The notes below the pieces were generated by a model. The model saw only the letters and a list, made by a program, of their open reading frames with translations, did no database searches and had not been told where the DNA came from. A stretch of 64,000 nt of DNA, taken from the NCBI GenBank assembly GCA_904502285.1, contig CAJGEC010000008.1:9719-73718 (forward strand), in the 5' to 3' direction. Source of the stretch: an uncultured Alistipes sp. (GTDB lineage Bacteria; Bacteroidota; Bacteroidia; Bacteroidales; Rikenellaceae). Shown here one piece after another: positions 59,427 through 64,000 of the stretch; the stretch's first letter is position 1; every line of letters starts with the position of its first letter. The translations under genes were made by a program, and so were the position numbers.

Positions 59427-60443
59427 ATGGCAGGATCAAATTTTGTTGATTACGTAAAGATATTTGCACGCTCAGGTCACGGAGGTGCTGGCTCGTGCCA
59501 CTTCCGTCGCGAGAAGTTCGTGGCCTTCGGAGGTCCCGATGGTGGCGACGGTGGTAAGGGTGGTAGCATCATCCTACAGGGCGACAGCCAATACTGGACT
59601 CTTATCCACCTTAAGTATAAGCGTCACCAGTTTGCCGAAGATGGCGAGAATGGCCACGGCGCACGCTCTACGGGTGCTGATGCCAAGGATATCATCATCC
59701 CCGTACCCCTCGGCACGGTAGCCAAGCAGGTATTCACCGACGAGGAGAGTGGTGAGACATATACCGAGGTCGTGGGCGAGGTCACAGAGCACGGTGAGCA
59801 GTTGGTACTCCTCAAGGGTGGCCGTGGTGGTTTGGGTAACTGGCACTTCCGCACAGCAACAAACCAGACACCTCGCTACGCACAGCCTGGTGAGGAGGGT
59901 GCCGAGGGTGCTTTCATCCTCGAACTCAAGGTGTTGGCTGACGTAGGTCTCGTGGGTTTCCCAAATGCGGGTAAGTCTACATTGCTCTCGGTGGTGTCGG
60001 CAGCCAAGCCAAAGATTGCCAACTACGCCTTTACTACACTTGAGCCAAACCTCGGCATCGTATCGGTGCGTGACGACCACTCCTTCGTTATGGCCGACAT
60101 CCCAGGAATCATCGAGGGTGCGCACGAGGGTCGCGGTCTGGGTACTCGCTTCTTGCGCCATATCGAGCGTAACTCCGTACTGCTCTTTATGGTACCTGCC
60201 GACAGCGACGATATCGCTGCGGACTACGAGATCTTGTTGGGCGAGCTGACGCAGTACAACCCCGAATTGTTGGACAAGCAGCGCCTCTTGGCTATCACCA
60301 AGTGCGATATGCTCGACGACGAACTCATAGAGCAGATGAAGGCACACCTACCCGAAGGTGTGGAGTCTATCTTTATCTCGTCGGTAGCGGGTATGAACAT
60401 CACACAGCTCAAGGATATGTTGTGGCGCGCATTGACTAAGTAG
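59427..60443 (+). CDS. obg: GTPase Obg, ribosome assembly
   Basis: A 338-residue GTPase. The N-terminal Obg domain has the Gly-rich GGPDGGDGGKGGSIIL and RGGLGNWHF loops. The G domain has G1 GFPNAGKST, G3 DIPGIIEGA and G4 ITKCD. Obg assists large ribosomal subunit maturation and stress response. The C-terminal OCT extension of some bacteria is absent, as usual in this group. It is followed by a terminator at 60467. Confidence 0.96.
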   Translation: MAGSNFVDYVKIFARSGHGGAGSCHFRREKFVAFGGPDGGDGGKGGSIILQGDSQYWTLIHLKYKRHQFAEDGENGHGARSTGADAKDIIIPVPLGTVAKQVFTDEESGETYTEVVGEVTEHGEQLVLLKGGRGGLGNWHFRTATNQTPRYAQPGEEGAEGAFILELKVLADVGLVGFPNAGKSTLLSVVSAAKPKIANYAFTTLEPNLGIVSVRDDHSFVMADIPGIIEGAHEGRGLGTRFLRHIERNSVLLFMVPADSDDIAADYEILLGELTQYNPELLDKQRLLAITKCDMLDDELIEQMKAHLPEGVESIFISSVAGMNITQLKDMLWRALTK

Positions 60444-60466
60444 TCACAGCCAAACCCCATAAAGTA

Positions 60467-60493
60467 AGGGACTGCCCCAAAAGGACAGTCCCT
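60467..60493 (+). terminator. Terminator of panB-obg
   Basis: AGGGACTG pairs with CAGTCCCT (8 bp) with an inner CC/GG pair around AAAA; a T-rich run follows. Confidence 0.85.
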
Positions 60494-60550
60494 ATTTTAT
60501 TTTCTGGGTTTTATCGAAGTGGTATAACAGAGTCTGCTATACCATATCTA

Positions 60551-60850
60551 CTACTTTTCGAACTTTGCCTTAGCCTTCTCAAGTTGGCGCTTAAGAACAT
60601 CCATTGAGTTATCTACAGCCTCCTCGAAGGTGAAGGCGCGCTCCTCTACTCGAATATCGCTACCAGGCACGTGGAGCGAAACCACTACTACTTTGTTACC
60701 CTTTTCTGAATCTGGATCAAGGCGTAAAACTACCTCTACATCCCCCGCTCGATCATCGACAAAGCGATCCAATCTATCCATCTTCTTCTGAATGAACTCA
60801 AGCAACTGCTTGCTCGCATCGAATTTTAGTGACTGAATCTGTACGTTCAT
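60551..60850 (-). CDS. hpf: Ribosome hibernation promoting factor, short form
   Basis: A 99-residue protein of the HPF/RaiA (YfiA) family: VQIQSLKFDASKQLLEFIQK, VEVVLRLDPDSEKGNKVVVV and the closing helix EAVDNSMDVLKRQLEKAKAK form the beta-alpha-beta-beta-beta-alpha fold. It binds 70S ribosomes at the A and P sites and inactivates them in stationary phase. Only the N-terminal ribosome-binding domain is present (short form). It lies 60 bases after xerC on the same strand, a pairing often seen in Bacteroidetes. Confidence 0.92.
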   Translation of the reverse strand: MNVQIQSLKFDASKQLLEFIQKKMDRLDRFVDDRAGDVEVVLRLDPDSEKGNKVVVVSLHVPGSDIRVEERAFTFEEAVDNSMDVLKRQLEKAKAKFEK

Positions 60851-60910
60851 AGGTCATAAAGTATTAAGTTTATATATGTGCCGTTGCTCGCGTGGCATCG
60901 GCTGTCCAAG

Positions 60911-61831
60911 TCATTGTTCACCATTCGGAGTGGAGTGAGGATGAGCCAAGGCGACTACCTCCTTCAACCGCTCAATGTCGGTATGGGTATATACCTGTGT
61001 GGCCTTGAGGGAGCTATGTCCCAGCAACTCCTGTATCTCGCGCAGGTCTGCACCCCTATTGAGTAGGTGGGTAGCAAAGGTGTGGCGCAACACGTGGGGT
61101 GAGGTCTTGCCCTGCACTCCCGAACTCTTCAGCACCCTGCTGACTATGCGCTCCACGGTTCTTTGTGAGATACGCCTCCCTTTCTGAGATAAAATTAATG
61201 GAAATTTTTGACCTGTGCAAATATTTTGTGAAGAAATTTGACTAAAATACTTTTTTAATATCTCACCCATTCCCGACAAAAGGGGTTGAACGCGCTCCTT
61301 ACGGCCCTTACCCATAACTCGTATCGAGGAGTAGTCCGACGCAACATCTTGAGCATTAGCACCCACGACTTCGGCAAGGCGCAAACCAGAGGTGTAGATA
61401 AGCAAAACTATCACCGCATCGCGCAGGCGCACGAAATCATCCGACTCAATATCTGCCTTTAGGCCATTCACCACATCCATCATACGGCTATCGGCCACAA
61501 AGACAGGGAGGCGTTTTGGGGTTTTGAACTGCTTCACCGTACCGAAGATATCCTTCCCGACAAACCCCTTCGACTGCATCCAATGCCAGAGCGTACGCAA
61601 CGAGGCCGTAGCACGATTTACCGACGTATGCTTTAAACCACGCTCGTTGAGGAGGTAGATAGTCCAATCGACGACATCTTCGCGCGTGATGACCGAGGGG
61701 TCGAACTCCTCCTCGGAGAGCTTGAGCCACGCCAAGAAGTCGGCAACATCCCTACGGTAGTTGCGCACCGTGAGGGGCGAATAGCGACGCTCCGCCTCAA
61801 GCCACTCAATGAATTTAGCAATCACCGTCAT
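60911..61831 (-). CDS. xerC: Tyrosine recombinase XerC/XerD type
   Basis: A 306-residue site-specific recombinase. N-terminal SAM-like core-binding domain (FIEWLEAERRYSPLTVRNY), then the catalytic domain with Arg151 in TSGLRLAEV, Lys175 in VMGKGRKER, His246 and Arg249 in SPHVLRHTFATHLL, His272 in ELLGHSS and nucleophile Tyr281 in TQVYTHTD. Length and the gene order with hpf downstream and lspA upstream suggest a housekeeping Xer protein that resolves chromosome dimers at dif, not a mobile-element integrase; I cannot tell XerC from XerD. Its start overlaps the stop of the upstream gene by four bases (translational coupling). Confidence 0.9.
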   Translation of the reverse strand: MTVIAKFIEWLEAERRYSPLTVRNYRRDVADFLAWLKLSEEEFDPSVITREDVVDWTIYLLNERGLKHTSVNRATASLRTLWHWMQSKGFVGKDIFGTVKQFKTPKRLPVFVADSRMMDVVNGLKADIESDDFVRLRDAVIVLLIYTSGLRLAEVVGANAQDVASDYSSIRVMGKGRKERVQPLLSGMGEILKKYFSQISSQNICTGQKFPLILSQKGRRISQRTVERIVSRVLKSSGVQGKTSPHVLRHTFATHLLNRGADLREIQELLGHSSLKATQVYTHTDIERLKEVVALAHPHSTPNGEQ

Positions 61832-62889
61832 AGCACTCCACTCTCAATAAATAGTCCACGTGTGCGCCCCTCGCTCTCTACAAAGAGCCAAAGCCCCTTA
61901 TCGCTACACTTCACATCCCTAAGCAAGAGGTGCTCCATAGGCACAACTCCAGCGATGCGTACCGAGCCTCGCTCCACAGCACCACGTATTACGCCAGTGA
62001 GCCTACCCTCACTAAGTTCGAGTGCAAAAATCTCGCCTTGAGGGGTTATATAAATCTGTTCGGGAAGCGCAACGCACCCCTTGCGAGCATCGACAAGGAG
62101 TACTTCACGCCCCTGGTCGCTAAGCACCTCGACAACTGCAAGCCTATCCCCCAGCGAAGTCTCCACCCTACGGCAGTAGCAACCCGTCCACATCTTAACC
62201 TCCTCGGCGACAAGGTGTTCAACCTCGCTCTCGAAACCCGACACAAGCTCAAGAGGTTCGACACCGCCCTTAGTGTCTATAAACTCCTCGGCACTAACCT
62301 CGCGAGGTACTATGGCTATGCGCTCGACGGGGGTACAGTCAATATCGAGGTCCTCAGCCAGCAACAGAGTGCGTTCCACAAGCAGGGAGGAGCGTTGTAG
62401 CGTGGTAATGATATCGCCATAGAGGCGTTTATAGCGTCGCTTATCGCACTTGGCAAGGACCATAACGACACTATGGCGATTTCCTAAGGCCATCTCGTGG
62501 CCCAAGGCATAGCCATAGTTATAGACCTCAGCCAAATCCCCTTGCGAGGCCCAGCGCTTAAGAAAATAGGGGGTATAGTTGCGCAACATAGCGACATCCT
62601 CGGCCGAGGCAGACCCATCCTCCGAGCGTAGCATCTCATATATATAAAGGTATAGCGAGGCAAGAGGCCCCTTCACCGCCTGCTGGGTAACTATCTCCCA
62701 CACCTCCTCACGCTCTGCAGTGGTAAGGCTACCAAGGCGTTCGACACCTTGGCGCAGACTCTCCGAGGTCTTCGACGAGGCAAGGAGACGCTCCTGCTGG
62801 CGCACATCCATCTCTACCCAAGGGCGTTGAGCAGATACGACAAAGTGTGCCGACACGACGAGTGCGACAAGCAAGAGGAGTCTACGCAT
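61828..62889 (-). CDS. Unknown exported protein
   Basis: A 353-residue protein with a signal peptide (RLLLLVALVVSAHFVVSAQ). The first half is helical (QQERLLASSKTSESLRQGVE, VTQQAVKGPLASLYLYIYE), the second half beta-rich with repeated short strands like a propeller or barrel (EVLLVDARKGCVALPEQIYI, FALELSEGRLTGVIRGAVER, GLWLFVESEGRTRGLFIE). There are a few Cys (GCYCRR). Not recognised. It lies between lspA (8-base gap) and xerC (4-base overlap), so it is in the same operon. Confidence 0.72.
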   Translation of the reverse strand: MRRLLLLVALVVSAHFVVSAQRPWVEMDVRQQERLLASSKTSESLRQGVERLGSLTTAEREEVWEIVTQQAVKGPLASLYLYIYEMLRSEDGSASAEDVAMLRNYTPYFLKRWASQGDLAEVYNYGYALGHEMALGNRHSVVMVLAKCDKRRYKRLYGDIITTLQRSSLLVERTLLLAEDLDIDCTPVERIAIVPREVSAEEFIDTKGGVEPLELVSGFESEVEHLVAEEVKMWTGCYCRRVETSLGDRLAVVEVLSDQGREVLLVDARKGCVALPEQIYITPQGEIFALELSEGRLTGVIRGAVERGSVRIAGVVPMEHLLLRDVKCSDKGLWLFVESEGRTRGLFIESGVL

Positions 62890-62897
62890 AACACTCG

Positions 62898-63494
62898 CTA
62901 CTTAAAAAACTTATACTGGAAAATCAACAGATAGACTACTGCAACAGAGATATAGGCATCTGCGACATTGAAGATAGCACCGAAGAAGTAGCCGTCGCCA
63001 CCGACAAGGAAGTCGAGGAACGAGGGGCAGTTCTCCCACTTGAAGAGTGGCAGATGGATCATATCGATAACCTTACCCATAAGCAAGCCCGCATCCTGAG
63101 TATCGAGCAACAGACCATAGAAGATGCTATCCACAAGGTTTCCGATTGCACCAGCAAGGATGAGAACACCACCCACGATAACACCCTCAGGCACCTCGCT
63201 ACCCTTCTTGAGCAACACCCCAAGGCCATAGATCAACAGGCCAATCATACCCATACGGAAGAGCGAGAGGATGAGTTTACCCCAGTCGATGCCACTGCCA
63301 AAGTTGCCGAGTTGCATACCGAAGGCAAAGCCGTTGTTCTCGACATAGCAGAGGTTAAACCACGAAAAGACCTCGATACGCTCGCCAACTTCCAAGTTGA
63401 AGTGGACCAACATCTTTACTGCCTGGTCGATAAGGACAAGAATGAGTACCCAAAGAGCGACCTTCCATCCCGCAGATATTTTGCATTTTCCCAT
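62898..63494 (-). CDS. lspA: Lipoprotein signal peptidase (signal peptidase II)
   Basis: A 198-residue inner-membrane aspartyl protease that removes signal peptides from lipidated prolipoproteins. Four transmembrane helices; family motifs NLCYVENNGFAFGM, GAIGNLVDSIFYG with the first catalytic Asp, and FNVADAYISVAVV with the second Asp. It is longer than E. coli LspA (about 164) because of a periplasmic insertion, as in other Bacteroidetes. Given the many lipoproteins in this window it is essential for their maturation. Operon: lspA, unknown gene, xerC and perhaps hpf, from the promoter at 63571. Confidence 0.93.
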   Translation of the reverse strand: MGKCKISAGWKVALWVLILVLIDQAVKMLVHFNLEVGERIEVFSWFNLCYVENNGFAFGMQLGNFGSGIDWGKLILSLFRMGMIGLLIYGLGVLLKKGSEVPEGVIVGGVLILAGAIGNLVDSIFYGLLLDTQDAGLLMGKVIDMIHLPLFKWENCPSFLDFLVGGDGYFFGAIFNVADAYISVAVVYLLIFQYKFFK

Positions 63495-63570
63495 AATGAT
63501 TCCGTTTATAGTAGTTCAAGTTTATCACCGCCCAGTGTGGTCATTAGGCCAATGAGCAATAAATTTTGTA

Positions 63571-63578
63571 CAAAGATA
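63571..63578 (-). promoter_or_regulatory. -7 box of the lspA operon
   Basis: Minus-strand TATCTTTG, exact match, 77 bases before the ATG at 63494; divergent from the tRNA promoter. Confidence 0.7.
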
Positions 63579-63600
63579 GGAAAAATTAAGAAAAAAACAC

Positions 63601-63608
63601 TACTTTTG
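63601..63608 (+). promoter_or_regulatory. -7 box of the tRNA-Leu gene
   Basis: TACTTTTG, exact match, 14 bases before the first tRNA base. Confidence 0.7.
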
Positions 63609-63621
63609 TGCATCGATCTGA

Positions 63622-63702
63622 GCCCAGATGGCGAAATGGTAGACGCGCTCGTTTCAGGTGCGAGTGCTTAGCGGCGTGTAGGTTCGAGTCCTATTCTGGG
63701 CA
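63622..63702 (+). tRNA. tRNA-Leu (anticodon CAG)
   Basis: Full cloverleaf: acceptor GCCCAGA with TCTGGGC (7 bp), D-arm, anticodon arm CTCGT/GCGAG with loop TTCAGGT giving anticodon CAG (63655-63657), the long variable arm typical of class II tRNAs and T-arm GTAGG/CCTAT with TTCGAGT. Discriminator A73. The 3' CCA is not encoded. Followed by a strong terminator. Confidence 0.93.
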
Positions 63703-63703
63703 C

Positions 63704-63737
63704 AAGGAGCAGTTTGTTAGACTGCTCCTTTTTTTTG
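63704..63737 (+). terminator. Terminator of tRNA-Leu
   Basis: AAGGAGCAGT pairs perfectly with ACTGCTCCTT (10 bp, 7-base loop) followed by a T-run. Confidence 0.92.
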
Positions 63738-63780
63738 TGCCCACAATAGAACTCGCACTGACTGGGGCGACTCGGCTAAC

Positions 63781-64000
63781 TTGTCGGTGGTGGTTGATTG
63801 GGTGAGTTGCTTTGCAACTATGAATATAGGGTGAGTGTCAGTCGCTCAAGCAAGCTTGGCGCTAACACTCTCCCCATCTTCTATACCTACGGTATTATAC
63901 CCAATCAAACCTCCTGGGTTTGCTCTCGTTCTGCTGAACGCAGTTCAAGTCCTGGCCCTACTTGTTGGTATGAAATAGATAAAACGACAACCGACAAAGG
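63781..64000 (+). ncRNA. Candidate structured non-coding RNA or palindromic element
   Basis: No ORF of note. Nested pairings: outer TTGATTGGGT (63794-63803) with ACCCAATCAA (63899-63908), a perfect 10-bp closing stem. Inside it are hairpin AGTTGC/GCAACT (63805-63819, loop TTT), stem GGGTGAGTGT (63829-63838) with ACACTCTCCC (63865-63874, one mismatch), and hairpin ATACC/GGTAT (63883-63895, loop TAC). Together they make a four-way junction of about 115 nt. A still wider pair, TTGTCGGT (63781-63788) and ACCGACAA (63990-63997), encloses everything up to the window end. The element could be transcribed RNA or a DNA repeat; I match it to no known family. Confidence 0.45.

Noticed and set aside
60911..61831. 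Phage or conjugative-element integrase
   Set aside because: Length, gene order (lspA, unknown, xerC, hpf) and lack of adjacent mobile genes fit the housekeeping Xer recombinase.
63920..63960. A 3' tRNA fragment (CAGTTCAAGTCCTGG resembling a T-arm), suggesting an integrated element
   Set aside because: Only a T-loop-like stretch is visible, the acceptor and T stems do not pair, and no integrase is nearby.
1..64000. CRISPR array, insertion sequence, rRNA operon or prophage
   Set aside because: No regularly spaced repeat units, transposase, ribosomal RNA or phage structural genes were seen.

Overview
The window looks like the chromosome of a Bacteroidales bacterium, plausibly Rikenellaceae/Alistipes. 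Direct evidence: at least twenty exact matches to the Bacteroidetes -7 promoter box (TAnnTTTG) just upstream of genes, weak Shine-Dalgarno sequences, many BACON-domain lipoproteins, a TonB-dependent receptor with a carboxypeptidase-like N-terminal domain, GlnRS, a class II (B12) ribonucleotide reductase and an Omp28-type protein. The genus is an inference from style and content; no 16S rRNA is present.

Layout. (1) 1-7.9 kb: tightly packed plus-strand operon of secreted proteins: two leucine-rich-repeat lipoproteins (the first cut by the window edge), a subtilisin-like protease, a DUF1573 protein and two more lipoproteins. (2) 7.8-16.1 kb: an accessory island with no housekeeping gene: a coiled-coil protein of unknown function, a PD-(D/E)XK nuclease, several unknown proteins, a WYL-domain regulator, a possible uracil-DNA-glycosylase-fold protein, a free-standing FtsK gamma domain and a shortened DNA polymerase III alpha-like protein that has lost its catalytic aspartates. 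(3) 16.1-20.5 kb: a divergent pair of paralogous BACON lipoproteins. (4) 20.7-26.8 kb: core genes nrdJ, a TrmH-family methyltransferase, an outer-membrane protein and glnS. (5) 26.9-31.9 kb: small lipoproteins, a DUF3244-like exported protein and a TPR protein with a C-terminal helix-turn-helix. (6) 32.2-38.6 kb: glutathione peroxidase, GAPDH, an MlaE/MlaF lipid transporter with a small repeat-bearing membrane protein, an esterase, a phosphodiesterase and a NUC1 endonuclease. (7) 38.7-41.7 kb: two BACON lipoproteins, one fused to an Omp28/thioredoxin-like domain with a CxxC motif. (8) 42-47 kb: coiled-coil protein, small lipoprotein, RlmI-like methyltransferase, DEDDy exonuclease and RecQ. (9) 47-52.2 kb: probable metal-handling operon (PqqD-like protein, histidine-rich exported protein, TonB receptor, heavy-metal-associated protein) followed by a BACON/SusE-like lipoprotein. 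(10) 52.3-54.3 kb: AT-rich accessory patch with a TerB-like protein and three small membrane proteins. (11) 54.5-63.7 kb: GH2 beta-galactosidase, NCS2 purine permease, panB, obg, hpf, xerC, an unknown exported protein, lspA and tRNA-Leu(CAG).

How it fits together: about a third of the coding capacity is surface or periplasmic lipoprotein, as expected for a gut Bacteroidales exposed to host or dietary polymers. The two accessory patches stand out. Each ends in a nearly identical 41-nt hairpin (15861-15901 and 54290-54330), found nowhere else in the window by eye. The best candidates for something undescribed are the 7.8-16.1 kb island, in particular the WYL/UDG-like/FtsK-gamma/DnaE-remnant group, the metal operon with a PqqD-like protein beside a His-rich polypeptide, and a strongly self-complementary non-coding stretch at 63781-64000.
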